A program made the position numbers and the translations under genes. Below, piece by piece: positions 27,931 through 37,781 of a DNA stretch of 64,000 nt (within the stretch, counting starts at the first letter, position 1; every line of letters begins with the position of its first letter). The stretch covers positions 124,001-188,000 of the forward strand of contig NZ_JAFFJX010000004.1 of the NCBI RefSeq assembly GCF_016924755.1, in the 5' to 3' direction. A model generated the notes under the pieces. It searched no databases and had not been told where the DNA came from. It saw only the letters and a program-made list of their open reading frames with translations. The DNA is from Longitalea arenae. Its GTDB lineage: Bacteria > Bacteroidota > Bacteroidia > Chitinophagales > Chitinophagaceae.

Positions 27931-28464
27931 GGACATTCTTTCTTTCATCAACCTCAACGCGGCCACCATATGGTTCTCCACCGTGTTTTTTGACAATTGC
28001 AATCTGTCTGCAATCTCCTTGTAAGAGCTTCCCTCTTCCCTGCTCATGGTAAAGATGCGTTTTTTTTGCGGCGGTAAGCGGTCAAGCGAATTTCTATATA
28101 AAGACTCCAGTTCTTTGTGCAGGATGCGGCTGTCGGTAATGAAATAAGAAGGTGGCTCCACGGCTGTTTGGTCCAGTGAAACCGTACGCAGGTTCTGTTT
28201 GCGCAAATGATCGATCAGGCGGTTCTTAACCGATTTATACAAGTAGGCTGATAAAGAGAGATTGCTGTTCAGGCGGTCGCGCTTTTGCCAAACAGCCAGC
28301 ATAACGTCCATCACTATCTCTTCCGATGCGCTGCTGTCAGGGATCAGCTTCAGGGTGTAACTGTACAGTTTAAAAAAATAACGATCAAATAATATACGGT
28401 ATGCATTTTCATTACCGGTACGCCATAGTTCGATCAAATGGCTATCAGGTGTGTTCAGGTTCAT
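27922..28464 (-). CDS. ECF-type sigma factor, orphan
   Basis: 180 residues. Region 2 (about 23-90) includes YRILFDRYFFKLYSYTLKLIPDSSASEEIVMDVMLAVWQKR. Region 4 (about 125-175) includes LPPQKKRIFTMSREEGSSYKEIADRLQLSKNTVENHMVAALRLMK. No FecR gene is adjacent, so its target and partner are unknown; the AraC regulator divergent at 28603 is the nearest candidate. The last residues SMC and the stop are encoded by the neighbouring word array, suggesting array growth or recombination changed the extreme C-terminus. Confidence 0.88.
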   Translation of the reverse strand: MNLNTPDSHLIELWRTGNENAYRILFDRYFFKLYSYTLKLIPDSSASEEIVMDVMLAVWQKRDRLNSNLSLSAYLYKSVKNRLIDHLRKQNLRTVSLDQTAVEPPSYFITDSRILHKELESLYRNSLDRLPPQKKRIFTMSREEGSSYKEIADRLQLSKNTVENHMVAALRLMKERMSMC

Positions 28465-28602
28465 ATCAGATGGTTTACAATCGTTTTATTGCTGTTGAAC
28501 CGATAAATAACCAATGTGCCCGATAAAATTATTCTTATTATTGTGCCGGCTATTTACCTGATTTGATATTTGCGTTGTACTTTTTGATATTAAAGCAACA
28601 AA

Positions 28603-29478
28603 ATGGTCAATTATTATAAATACCTGCCGGTAAGTGAAGAGGATGAAAGCTGGGGATTAAGTGTTTTGAATACTGGCTGCACACATATTGTTGCAGGAAG
28701 CAGCTATCCCTACGCCACACATCCTGCGCACCATTATTTTAACTGGGAAAAAGGAAGGGTCTTACACGAATTCCAGGTGATTTATATCACCCAGGGCGGC
28801 GGTATTTTTGAATCGAAAAGCAGCGGCCCGCAAACAATTACAGCCGGCTCTGTTATCTTACTGTTTCCCGAGGAAAGGCATCGTTATAAACCCGATGAAA
28901 GAACAGGCTGGGATGAATACTGGGTTGGATGTAATGGCCCCATTGTAGAAAACCTGCTGCATAAAAAATTCTTTACGCCACACCATCCTGTTATACCGGT
29001 AGGTTACCACGAATCACTGGTGCACCTGTTCCAGGAGATCATACATACAACCCGGGAAGAAAAAGCCGGTTACCAACCACTTATTGCAGGAACGGTGTTA
29101 CACCTGCTTGGCAATATATATTCCTTATCACAACAGGAAAAATTTTCCGGACAGGATGTAGAAGCGATCGTTGATAAAGCGCGCTTATTGTTCCGGTCGA
29201 ATATCGATCAGAACTATTCGCCGGTTGATGTAGCGCATGAGCTGCAGATCAGTTATTCGCGCTTCAGAAAAATATTCAAAGAATATACCGGTCTTGCACC
29301 AGGGCAGTTCCAGATCCAATTAAAAATACATAAAGCAAAAGAGCTGCTTACCACTACTACCAAATCGGTAAAAGAGATCGCCTTCGAGCTCAACTTCGAA
29401 TCGAATTTTTATTTCTCCAAGCTATTTAAAGAAAAAACAGGTGTAACACCAGGTGAGTTCAGGAAGGGAGTTAATTAG
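28603..29478 (+). CDS. AraC-family transcriptional regulator
   Basis: 291 residues. The N-terminal half is a cupin-type ligand domain (about 35-130: EFQVIYITQGGGIFES, ITAGSVILLFPEERHRY). The C-terminal ~100 residues hold two helix-turn-helix units: SPVDVAHELQISYSRFRKIFKEYTGLAPGQFQI and SVKEIAFELNFESNFYFSKLFKEKTGVTPGEFRK. Cupin-AraC proteins in Bacteroidota usually sense sugars and activate glycan genes. The nearest same-strand genes are the glycosyltransferase and debranching enzyme, but a 379-base gap containing an array separates them, so its regulon is uncertain. Confidence 0.9.
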   Translation: MVNYYKYLPVSEEDESWGLSVLNTGCTHIVAGSSYPYATHPAHHYFNWEKGRVLHEFQVIYITQGGGIFESKSSGPQTITAGSVILLFPEERHRYKPDERTGWDEYWVGCNGPIVENLLHKKFFTPHHPVIPVGYHESLVHLFQEIIHTTREEKAGYQPLIAGTVLHLLGNIYSLSQQEKFSGQDVEAIVDKARLLFRSNIDQNYSPVDVAHELQISYSRFRKIFKEYTGLAPGQFQIQLKIHKAKELLTTTTKSVKEIAFELNFESNFYFSKLFKEKTGVTPGEFRKGVN

Positions 29479-29857
29479 TTGACAATTTGACAGCGTTGAT
29501 AAGAGCTTAATAAAGTTCAGATAGTTAATAGCGTTGAGAAAGTATTAGTTTCTCTATATCATTAAGGCATGTATTTCATTAGCACATCAGCATATTAGCA
29601 CATCAGCACATTAGAAAATCGGCACATCAGCCAATTGCTTCCCCTGGCATCCGAATTGCGTATTGCTCGGTGGAATTTTAATATAAATACCTTTCATTCA
29701 GAAAGAGTTAATATATAAAATCAGGCGCGTACCTATGCTTTATAATATCCAATATATGCCCCCCTGATGCGATTTTTCCCCAACCACATTTCAGCATGCC
29801 CCTATGCATCCATCGCCGTATAATTTTAATTGAATTAAAAATCAGAAATTATTGGCT
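29479..29857. other. Intergenic region with short word array
   Basis: 379 bases after the AraC gene. At 29578-29636 there are about six 8-bp words (TTAGCACAT, CAGCATAT, CGGCACAT). The rest is AT-rich leader of the glycosyltransferase gene without a clear open frame. TATAATTTTA near 29819 is a loose match to a -7 element. Confidence 0.5.
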
Positions 29858-30925
29858 ATGTTGAAAATTGCACAAATTGCTCCGCTGATCGAATCTGTTC
29901 CGCCAAAATTATATGGCGGTACTGAACGGGTAGTTGCTTACCTCACCAATGCACTGGTAAAATTAGGTCATGATGTAACATTATTTGCTTCAGGCGATTC
30001 CATAACGAAAGCTAAACTGGTCTCTGTTACTCCCACTGCATTACGCCTGAGTAACTCTGTAGACCAGGTAGCGGGTCATATCCTGCAAATACAGGAAGTA
30101 ATGGATCGCGCGCATGAATTTGACCTGCTGCATTTTCACACCGATTACCTGCATTTTCCGGTGATGCGGTTCTGTGATACCCGATCGCTTACCACCCTGC
30201 ATGGCAGATTGGATATTCCGGAATTAAAACCATTGTACAAAAAGTTCAATGATGCCCCGGTGATCTCTATCTCCAATGCACAAAGGCGGCCATTACCCAT
30301 GGCCAATTGGGTGGGCACTGTTTATCATGGTTTACCACTCGACCTCTATAATTTCGGTAAGGGGGAAGGTGATTATGTGGTGTTCCTCGGCCGGTTCTCC
30401 CCGGAAAAAAGGGCCGACCGCGCTATTGAAATTGCACGTAAGGCCAATATGAAGATCAAGATCGCAGCTAAGGTTGATAAGGCCGATCAAAGTTATTTTG
30501 AAAAAGAGATCCGCCACCTGCTCGATCAACCGCATGTAGAATACCTGCAGGAGATCGGAGAAGAAGAAAAAGGTCCATTGCTGGCAAACGCCAAAGCATT
30601 GCTGTTCCCGATCGACTGGCCCGAACCATTTGGCATGGTGCTTATAGAAGCTATGGCCTGCGGCACGCCTGTCATTGCTTATAACCATGGTTCTGTTCCT
30701 GAGGTCATTGAACATGGCAAAACGGGATTCATCGTGAACGATATTGATAAAGCCGCTGAAGCCTTGAAAAATATTCATTTGATCAGCCGCTCCGCCTGCC
30801 GTGAGACCTTTGAAAAAAGGTTCAGCGATCTTGTAATGGCTGAAAACTATGTTCGCTTATACGAAAAAATGGTATTCAAACAACCCAAACTTACGTATTC
30901 CTTAACGCCAGCGTATAGAAAATAA
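29858..30925 (+). CDS. GT4-type glycosyltransferase
   Basis: 355 residues in two Rossmann domains (GT-B fold). The frame can be read from a TTG at 29852, but the ATG at 29858 (MLKIAQIAPLIESVPP) is the family start. The N-domain glycine loop is YGGTERVVAYLTNAL. The donor domain begins VVFLGRFSPEKRADRAIEIA and carries the E-x7-E motif EPFGMVLIEAMACGTPVIA, with Glu residues contacting the nucleotide sugar. It is 24 bases upstream of the debranching-type enzyme, suggesting work on a shared alpha-glucan or compatible-solute pathway. The acceptor is not predictable. Confidence 0.88.
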   Translation: MLKIAQIAPLIESVPPKLYGGTERVVAYLTNALVKLGHDVTLFASGDSITKAKLVSVTPTALRLSNSVDQVAGHILQIQEVMDRAHEFDLLHFHTDYLHFPVMRFCDTRSLTTLHGRLDIPELKPLYKKFNDAPVISISNAQRRPLPMANWVGTVYHGLPLDLYNFGKGEGDYVVFLGRFSPEKRADRAIEIARKANMKIKIAAKVDKADQSYFEKEIRHLLDQPHVEYLQEIGEEEKGPLLANAKALLFPIDWPEPFGMVLIEAMACGTPVIAYNHGSVPEVIEHGKTGFIVNDIDKAAEALKNIHLISRSACRETFEKRFSDLVMAENYVRLYEKMVFKQPKLTYSLTPAYRK

Positions 30926-30949
30926 TAACCGGACACAAAACACTGGATC

Positions 30950-33130
30950 ATGAAAAAGCACGACACCCTGGTGAAGCTGCATGATGATAAATACTACATA
31001 CTGGCCTCTTCTTCGTATGCAGATGATCGTGTGCTTACACTGAATTACGGCGATACTTTCGGCATTTTTGACCGCTGGGGGGATATCAAACAATTTGGTA
31101 CCTGTGTGCAGGGTATTTATCACCAGGGCACGCGGTTCCTCAGCGATATGGAACTGGAGCTGAACCATTACCGGCCCATGTTGCTTAGCTCCAATATCAA
31201 GAACGAGAATGAAATGATGTCGGTTGATCTTACCAATCCCGATATCAACGACGAGCAGAACATGGTCATTCCCAAAGGCACTTTACATATTTCCCGCAGT
31301 AAATTTCTGCAGGACGGCGCCTGCCATGAACTGATCACACTGCATAATTATGGTTCAGACACCCATGAAACGGAACTCGCCATCAGCTTTGATGCCGATT
31401 TCCGTGATATTTTTGAAGTAAGGGGCATCACCCGGAAACAAAGAGGTTCTGTACAGATCCCGGTGGTATCGGCCAAAAACCATGTCTTACTTTCTTATAA
31501 AGGGCTCGACAATGTGGAACGGCAAACCAACCTGCATTTTGATCCGGCGCCTGCCGTTATAAAGGAGAACAGGGTCTATTATAAAATAAAGCTGGGTCCC
31601 CAGGAAACCTACAGCATCAACTGCACTTCCGTTTTTTCAGTACATACCACTCGCATTCAGTTCGACTCTTATTCGGCTGCATTCAATAAGATCAGAACGG
31701 GCATGGAAAAAAGCAAAGAACTGATCGCCGATATCTTTACCGATAACGAGCAGTTCAATAACTGGATCAACCGCTCGAAGAATGATCTGCTGTCATTACT
31801 GGTGCAAACGCCGTATGGAAGTTATCCTTATGCAGGTGTGCCCTGGTATAACACCGTGTTTGGCCGCGATGGCACATTTACCGCCCTGGAAACATTATGG
31901 GTAGCACCCGATATTGCCAAAGGCGTTTTATTATACCAGGCTAAAAGGCAGGCCAAAGAAGTATTGCCATTACAAGATGCCGAACCGGGTAAGATCTTAC
32001 ATGAGATCCGGACAGGTGAAATGGCCGAGACGGGTGAAATTCCTTTTAAATTATATTATGGCAGCATTGATACCACGCCTTTATTCATCGTGCTCGCGGG
32101 GCATTATCTCAAACGTACCGATGACCTGGTGACCATACGCGAGATCTGGGATAATATTTTACAGGCACTAACCTGGATCAAAGTGTACGGCGATATGGAT
32201 GGCGACGGTTTTGTAGAATACGAGCGAAAGGCAGAGAGCGGTTTGGCCAACCAGGGCTGGAAAGATTCACATGATTCCATTTCGCATGAGAATGGTGAAC
32301 TGGCCTCCTTTCCCATAGCATTATGCGAAGTGCAGGGGTATGTATACGATGCCAAAAAACAGGCGGCTTATATTGCTGCCCGCCTGGGCCATATCGAAAT
32401 GGCAGATCAATTGAAAAAAGAAGCAGAGGAACTGAAACAACGTTTCAATGAGGTGTTCTGGGATGAGGAATTAGGCACGTATATCCTGGCGCTGGATGGT
32501 GATAAAAAGCCCTGCCGGGTTGTATCCTCAAATGTTGGGCATCTTTTATATTCCGGTATTGCCACCCCTGAAAGAGCCGTGCGCACGGTGAATGTACTGA
32601 TGAATGAAGATATGTTCACCGGCTGGGGCATTCGTACCCTTTCTTCGCGCGCAGCCAGGTATAATCCCATGTCCTATCACAATGGATCGGTATGGCCACA
32701 TGATACGGCGCTTGCGGCGTATGGCTTTGCCCGGTACGGAATGATGCAGCAATCATTGCGGTTGATGCAGGGATTATTCGATGCTTCACTTTTTATAGAA
32801 CAGCAGCGATTACCCGAATTGTTCTGTGGCTTTCCATTGCGGCGCGGAGAATCACCGACCGCCTACCCCGTTGCCTGTTCACCCCAGGCCTGGTCGGTAG
32901 CCGCAGTATTCCTCCTGATTCAGGGTTGTTTACGGGTCACTTTCGACGCGTATAACAAGAAGCTTACATTGTACAAACCCATGTTACCTGATTATATTAA
33001 ACAGATCAGGATCTCGAACCTGCGCTTTGGCAATGAAGTGTTCGAACTGGAAATGATCAGGTATGAACATGATCTGGGCATCCATCTTATTAAAAAGCCA
33101 GTGGGTTGGGAGATCGTGGCGATAAAATAA
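30950..33130 (+). CDS. Amylo-alpha-1,6-glucosidase / glycogen debranching-type enzyme
   Basis: 726 residues, no signal peptide, so cytoplasmic. The N-terminal beta domain (about 25-235) has the debranching-enzyme N-terminal pattern (YGDTFGIFDRWGDIKQFGTCVQGIYHQGTRFLSDMEL). The (alpha/alpha)6 barrel (about 250-690) includes PYAGVPWYNTVFGRDGTFTALETLW and AESGLANQGWKDSHDSISHENGELA, with acidic residues suited to an inverting glucosidase. SYHNGSVWPHDTALAAYGFARYG follows. It should hydrolyse alpha-1,6 branches of limit dextrin or a related glucan. Co-transcription with the GT4 is likely. Its stop is followed at once by a word array. Confidence 0.88.
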   Translation: MKKHDTLVKLHDDKYYILASSSYADDRVLTLNYGDTFGIFDRWGDIKQFGTCVQGIYHQGTRFLSDMELELNHYRPMLLSSNIKNENEMMSVDLTNPDINDEQNMVIPKGTLHISRSKFLQDGACHELITLHNYGSDTHETELAISFDADFRDIFEVRGITRKQRGSVQIPVVSAKNHVLLSYKGLDNVERQTNLHFDPAPAVIKENRVYYKIKLGPQETYSINCTSVFSVHTTRIQFDSYSAAFNKIRTGMEKSKELIADIFTDNEQFNNWINRSKNDLLSLLVQTPYGSYPYAGVPWYNTVFGRDGTFTALETLWVAPDIAKGVLLYQAKRQAKEVLPLQDAEPGKILHEIRTGEMAETGEIPFKLYYGSIDTTPLFIVLAGHYLKRTDDLVTIREIWDNILQALTWIKVYGDMDGDGFVEYERKAESGLANQGWKDSHDSISHENGELASFPIALCEVQGYVYDAKKQAAYIAARLGHIEMADQLKKEAEELKQRFNEVFWDEELGTYILALDGDKKPCRVVSSNVGHLLYSGIATPERAVRTVNVLMNEDMFTGWGIRTLSSRAARYNPMSYHNGSVWPHDTALAAYGFARYGMMQQSLRLMQGLFDASLFIEQQRLPELFCGFPLRRGESPTAYPVACSPQAWSVAAVFLLIQGCLRVTFDAYNKKLTLYKPMLPDYIKQIRISNLRFGNEVFELEMIRYEHDLGIHLIKKPVGWEIVAIK

Positions 33131-33246
33131 ATTTCTGATTTTGAGATTTCTGATTTCGAGATTTCTCATTTCGGGATTTCTGATTTCGGGATTTCTGATT
33201 TTGAGATTTTAAATCCTGAAATCAAGAAATCAGAAATCTCAAAATC
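33131..33246. repeat. 8-bp GATTTCTG word array forming a 21-bp perfect stem
   Basis: The whole gap between convergent genes is array. Bases 33137-33157 are exactly complementary to 33226-33246, giving a 21-bp stem whose loop holds further pairing words. One arm starts 7 bases after the debranching gene stop; the other touches the isomerase stop codon. It is suited to act as a bidirectional 3'-end structure. Confidence 0.9.
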
Positions 33247-34680
33247 CTAACACACCTGCACAACCTCCATACCCAATAACAGCCCTAACTTTTTTATCTT
33301 CGAGACTATGTGCCCCACCCCAACTGCACAGTGGTGAGCGGGGCCATAACTGTTCCAGTCATTTACAAATCGGCGGGCGCCAATGGAAAACTTATAACGG
33401 CTATTGGTATTGCCTATTTCCAGTATGGGTCCGGGAACAGAAGCGCCTTCAGCAGTTAAGAGCATGAGCTTTCCATCGCCCTGCTGCACTACCGACAACA
33501 AGGTAACCGGCCCGTTCTTCACCGACATTTCTACAGATAGTCCCCTGCCCACTTTACCGTGGTACACATACAAGGGACGCACTTTGGTCTTTCCTTCTGC
33601 AATGGCAATATGGCCCGGACCATCATGACCCATCAACACCACATCTTCATTAAAGTCCATGGCATAGTATTCCGTAAAGGAGCCGCCGGCCCCAAAACTA
33701 TCCATGATCTTCATCGCCTGCGCATTTTTGATCTCATATTCCCCGGCCACAGGAACATTGTTGGCCGTAAGTAATGAATTACCGAGAATAATCGAGCTGA
33801 TGGTATCTTCATTCTCGGCATTGCCGGTTCCTTTGTAATAATAGGCCATGGAACCAAGCTGATATAAAGCAACCAATTTATCCAGCGCTACGGAGGTACG
33901 CGCGGCGCGTATCAATTCTTCCGTAGAACAATCTGCCTGCACATCAAAAGTGGACTTGAATAAAGCCACCCGCTTTTCGATGGCTTCCGCTGCTACTTCC
34001 CGCCGCAAGGCCGCCAGCTCGTCTACTTCTATCAATTCAATATGACCGCCGAAGAAGCGGTATTGCTGGGTAAGGTCAGTATAAATATCGAGCATGCCGC
34101 TGTAGTAATGTCCCATACAACCCAGGCGGTTAAACGCCATGGTGTGGGCCACTTTAGCGGCTTCCACCCATTCGAGGATCTCCTTCCAGCATTCCGGATC
34201 TTTATTCAACATGCCGGTTACCTGGTAAAACTGTATCCCGGTACGGAGGAACACATTCGCGATCTCCGGTACCGGGCAGGCCGAACAATAAGCCAGCCAT
34301 TCACCCGTCATGCGCGTACGGTCGTTCATCCGGTTGAAGCTTGTATAATCGATGGCCGCTTCAGGTGATAAATTCAGTACGATCACCGGCACTTTCGCCT
34401 GTTGCACCACCGGCAATACGGTTGACGAAAGGGCATAGGTTGTTACATACAGAAAAATAATGTTTACGCCTTCAATACGAAACCGGTAGCCGGCTTCGAA
34501 GGCTTTATCTGCAGTGTCTACCAGACCGGCATTTACGATGTTGGGATGCAGCGTGGCAATTTGTGTATGCACCTGCTGCAGGTAAACTTCCAGTCTTTTT
34601 TTCAAACCTGCAAACTGGGGCCAGTAGGTATCCAATCCAATACCAAACAATCCGATCTTAAAAGGGGGCGTTCTTGTCAT
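33247..34680 (-). CDS. L-fucose/L-arabinose isomerase-family protein
   Basis: 477 residues, cytoplasmic. The start KIGLFGIGLDTYWPQFAGLKKRL and the blocks GVNIIFLYVTTYALSSTVLP, VIVLNLSPEAAID and LGCMGHYYSGMLDIYTD match the arabinose/fucose isomerase superfamily, in a branch distinct from classical AraA. The C-terminal half has AENEDTISSIILGNSLLTANNVPVAGEYEIKNA and FTEYYAMDFNEDVVLMGHDGPGHIAIAEGK, where the Glu and His could bind the metal. With a GH51 and an aldose epimerase nearby, isomerisation of L-arabinose to L-ribulose is the likely role; L-fucose or another aldose remains possible. A terminator separates it from the epimerase gene. Confidence 0.75.
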   Translation of the reverse strand: MTRTPPFKIGLFGIGLDTYWPQFAGLKKRLEVYLQQVHTQIATLHPNIVNAGLVDTADKAFEAGYRFRIEGVNIIFLYVTTYALSSTVLPVVQQAKVPVIVLNLSPEAAIDYTSFNRMNDRTRMTGEWLAYCSACPVPEIANVFLRTGIQFYQVTGMLNKDPECWKEILEWVEAAKVAHTMAFNRLGCMGHYYSGMLDIYTDLTQQYRFFGGHIELIEVDELAALRREVAAEAIEKRVALFKSTFDVQADCSTEELIRAARTSVALDKLVALYQLGSMAYYYKGTGNAENEDTISSIILGNSLLTANNVPVAGEYEIKNAQAMKIMDSFGAGGSFTEYYAMDFNEDVVLMGHDGPGHIAIAEGKTKVRPLYVYHGKVGRGLSVEMSVKNGPVTLLSVVQQGDGKLMLLTAEGASVPGPILEIGNTNSRYKFSIGARRFVNDWNSYGPAHHCAVGVGHIVSKIKKLGLLLGMEVVQVC

Positions 34681-34776
34681 GCTGCTGTGTTATACTTTTT
34701 CAATGACAGTTTCTTATGTTGTGTTGAATAATACGTAAAAAGAGCATCCTTACCACCAGTTTTATTGTAAAAAAGA

Positions 34777-34805
34777 AACCCCGTCCTGCCTGGCGGGACG
34801 GGGTT
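34777..34805 (-). terminator. Intrinsic terminator after the aldose epimerase gene
   Basis: AACCCCGTCC (34777-34786) pairs with GGACGGGGTT (34796-34805). The minus-strand continuation TTTCTTTTTTA supplies a U-tract. It is a textbook rho-independent terminator 20 bases past the stop codon at 34826. Confidence 0.85.
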
Positions 34806-34825
34806 GATAAATATCTGATACGTTT

Positions 34826-35968
34826 CTATTGTACCGACACTTTATACTGGGTTACAGTATGGTATTTTTGTCCGGGTTGTAAAATAGTTGAAGGGAACTT
34901 GGGTTTATTGGGTGAATCGGGAAAGTGCTGGGTTTCCAGGCACAATGCGGTGCGCAATTTTACCGGTTTACCACCACTCGCAAAAGTACCATCGAGGAAA
35001 TTGCCGCTGTAGAACTGGAGACCGGGTTCTGTAGTAAACACTTCGAGCTTACGGCCGCTGACACTGTCGGCCAGGGTAGCCACCAGTTGCAGCGAGCTGT
35101 CCTTACGATTCAATACAAAATTATGGTCATAACCACCGGGCACGGCGTCGATGCGGGCGCCAATGGTCTCTGCCTTGGTAAAATCGAAAGGTGTACCCTT
35201 TACCGGCTTGATCTCACCCGTTGGGATCAACGTAGTATCTACCGGGGTATAATGATCGGCATTGATCTGCAAGGTGTGATTCAAAATGGTATTCTCCGTG
35301 CTGCCCGTGAGATTGAAGTAACTGTGGTTCGTTAAATTAACAGGTGTGGCTTTGTCGGTTTCTGCGGAATAATCGATATTCAGTACATTCTCATCCGTTA
35401 AGGTATACACAACCGTTACTTTCAGGTTACCGGGAAAACCTTCCTCCCCATCTTTGCTCAGGTAAGTTAAGGTCAGTGAAGGCGTACTGTCGGCAGCGGG
35501 TGTTGCATCCCACACCACTTTATCGAAACCTTTATTACCACCATGCAGATTGTTCTTTCCGTTATTCGCAGCCAGTGTATAGGTCTTGCCATTGAGTGTG
35601 AATTTGGCATCGCCGATACGGTTGCCATAACGGCCGATAATAGCGCCGAAATAAGGCGGCTTTTTCAGGTACTCATCCAAACTTTCCATTCCGATCACCA
35701 CGCTTGACTTGTTGCCATTTTTATCAGGCGTGATCCATGAAGTAACAATACCGCCGTAGTTGGTGATGCTTACCGTTTGGCCGTTTTTATTCGTAAGGGT
35801 GAATAACTGTACTTTTTTGCCGTCAGTTTCACCCCAGTCTTTTGTTGTTACACCTGCTTTGATCATTTCCTGGTTATTTTCTGTTGAAGGTTGGTTGTTT
35901 TCGCCACCGCATGATGCTAAGCTTGTGACCAGCGTTAGCATGGCGACATGGCAAATCAATCTATTCAT
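34826..35968 (-). CDS. galM: Aldose 1-epimerase (mutarotase) lipoprotein
   Basis: 380 residues with lipobox LASC (Cys20), so anchored in the periplasm or on the surface rather than cytoplasmic. The beta-sandwich has GalM motifs: SITNYGGIVTSWITPDKNG, IIGRYGNRIGDAKFTLNG, NNGKNNLHGGNKGFDKVVW (catalytic-site His), VNLTNHSYFNLTG (second His) and, near the end, a Glu-bearing LCLETQHFPDSPN. It interconverts alpha and beta anomers of aldoses released by the hydrolases. It lies downstream of a GH51 gene on the same strand, so arabinose is one probable substrate. Confidence 0.92.
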   Translation of the reverse strand: MNRLICHVAMLTLVTSLASCGGENNQPSTENNQEMIKAGVTTKDWGETDGKKVQLFTLTNKNGQTVSITNYGGIVTSWITPDKNGNKSSVVIGMESLDEYLKKPPYFGAIIGRYGNRIGDAKFTLNGKTYTLAANNGKNNLHGGNKGFDKVVWDATPAADSTPSLTLTYLSKDGEEGFPGNLKVTVVYTLTDENVLNIDYSAETDKATPVNLTNHSYFNLTGSTENTILNHTLQINADHYTPVDTTLIPTGEIKPVKGTPFDFTKAETIGARIDAVPGGYDHNFVLNRKDSSLQLVATLADSVSGRKLEVFTTEPGLQFYSGNFLDGTFASGGKPVKLRTALCLETQHFPDSPNKPKFPSTILQPGQKYHTVTQYKVSVQ

Positions 35969-36047
35969 GGGAGATCCGTTATTAAGTTTACAATCGGGTT
36001 CTTTGAAAATTTGTCAAATATCTGATATTTTCCCTATCACCGGTACA

Positions 36048-37589
36048 CTATTTTAACTCCAGTACCACTACAGAAAAAGGCGGCATTTTTACATTCAGGC
36101 TTTTACCTTTCAAGGTAGCGCCCTGGAATGCGGCCGGTTTGATCTTAGCAGGCTCCTCAAAGGTATTATGGTCCTGTAATTTGGCGGATGTAAGAATACG
36201 GCCGCTTACTGTTTTGTAATTTCCTCCTTCGAGGTTGATCGCAAGATCCTGCGTGGCTTTAGGATCGATATTCACCAGCGAAATATGCATGGCGCCGTTG
36301 GAATCCAGGGAAGCAGATGCAGACAGGGCTGGTAATTTTTCATTGCCGAGCTTATAATCGTTGCTTTTGATCTTTAAGGGGATCAGTTTGGCGTCCTGAT
36401 GTACATTATACATTTCCATCACGTGATAAGTTGGCGTGAGGATCATTTTTTCTTCCTTGGTTAAAATAACAGCCTGCAGCACATTCACGGTTTGGGCCAG
36501 GTTGGCCATACGAACCCGATCGCAATGATTATGGAAAATATTCAGGGTGGCACCGGCGATCATGGCATCGCGCATGGTGTTTTGCTGATACAGGAAACCG
36601 GGGTTCGTACCTGCTTCCACATCGTACCAGCCACCCCATTCGTCCACTACCAGGGCTACACGCTTCTGCGGATCGTATTTATCCATGATGGCCGAATGTT
36701 TTATCACCAGTGAATCCATGAAGAGCGCCGATTTCATGGTTTGAAAATATTGCTGTTCGGTAAAATCAACGGCCGGGCCTTTTTTATTCCATTCAATGAC
36801 CGAGTAATGATGCAGGGCCAAACCACCCAGCATATTATGCGGGATCTTTTTCATCAGTACTTCTGTCCAGTTATAATCTTTTGAATTGGCGCCGGAAGCA
36901 ATGCGGAAAATTTTGGTCTCGTTCGACCAGCCGGTCATGAAGGTGGCGTATTTGCGGTAAACATCTGCATAATATTCGGGGGTCATATTACCGCCGCAGC
37001 CCCAAGCTTCATTACCAACGCCCCAATAGGTAACGTTCCAGGGTTTCTCGCGGCCATTTTGCCGGCGCAGGTCCGACATAGGACTTTTGCCGTCGAAGTT
37101 CACATACTGAACCCAGTCGATGAGTTCCTGCACGGTACCACTGCCTACATTACCGGCGAGGTAAGGCTGCGTACCTATTAGTTCGCACATATTTAAAAAA
37201 TCATGTGTGCCGAAACTGTTGTCTTCGGTAACGCCGCCCCACCAGGTATTTACCATGCTGGGCCTTTTGTCTTTAGGACCGATACCATCTTTCCAGTGAT
37301 AGGTATCGGCAAAACAGCCACCGGGCCAGCGCAGGTTGGCGATCTTTAATTTTTTGAGCGCGTCAACTATATCAGTACGCACCCCGTTGCTGTTGGGGAT
37401 CTTCGTGTTTCCCTCCCCTACATAGAAACCGCCGTAGATACAATGGCCTAGATGTTCAGCAAAATGGCCATAGATCTGGCGGCTGATAGTAGTTTTTGCA
37501 GCGCTTACATTAAAGGTCAGGTTGTTTTGGGCAAGCATGTTAAAAGCGATCAGCGTTGTACAGGTTAAAAGCAAAGCAAAGCGTTTCAT
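36048..37589 (-). CDS. GH51 alpha-L-arabinofuranosidase (short form)
   Basis: 513 residues with signal peptide 1-20 (FNMLA-QN). Catalytic motifs are WGVGNEAWG with acid/base Glu194 and [13 protein letters not shown] with nucleophile Glu317. [33 protein letters not shown] and the C-terminal beta domain follow the AbfA pattern. Unlike the enzyme at 2021-3997 it has no inserted beta domain. It likely releases arabinose from short arabino-oligosaccharides in the periplasm, upstream of the epimerase (80-base gap) and the isomerase. Confidence 0.93.
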   Translation of the reverse strand: MKRFALLLTCTTLIAFNMLAQNNLTFNVSAAKTTISRQIYGHFAEHLGHCIYGGFYVGEGNTKIPNSNGVRTDIVDALKKLKIANLRWPGGCFADTYHWKDGIGPKDKRPSMVNTWWGGVTEDNSFGTHDFLNMCELIGTQPYLAGNVGSGTVQELIDWVQYVNFDGKSPMSDLRRQNGREKPWNVTYWGVGNEAWGCGGNMTPEYYADVYRKYATFMTGWSNETKIFRIASGANSKDYNWTEVLMKKIPHNMLGGLALHHYSVIEWNKKGPAVDFTEQQYFQTMKSALFMDSLVIKHSAIMDKYDPQKRVALVVDEWGGWYDVEAGTNPGFLYQQNTMRDAMIAGATLNIFHNHCDRVRMANLAQTVNVLQAVILTKEEKMILTPTYHVMEMYNVHQDAKLIPLKIKSNDYKLGNEKLPALSASASLDSNGAMHISLVNIDPKATQDLAINLEGGNYKTVSGRILTSAKLQDHNTFEEPAKIKPAAFQGATLKGKSLNVKMPPFSVVVLELK

Positions 37590-37781
37590 GAAAGAGCTTT
37601 AAGTTGAATAATTAATGAATGTATAAAGAATTGATGGTTTATAGAAAGGACTATACATGGCAGCATGGTGATCGTTATTTAAAAGTATAAGTTAGCCGGC
37701 CTGGCCGGAACTGTGAAACTAAGATAAAACAACATATCTGTCAAAATCACACTTAATTATTTTTTGCCCGCGCTCTCCTAA

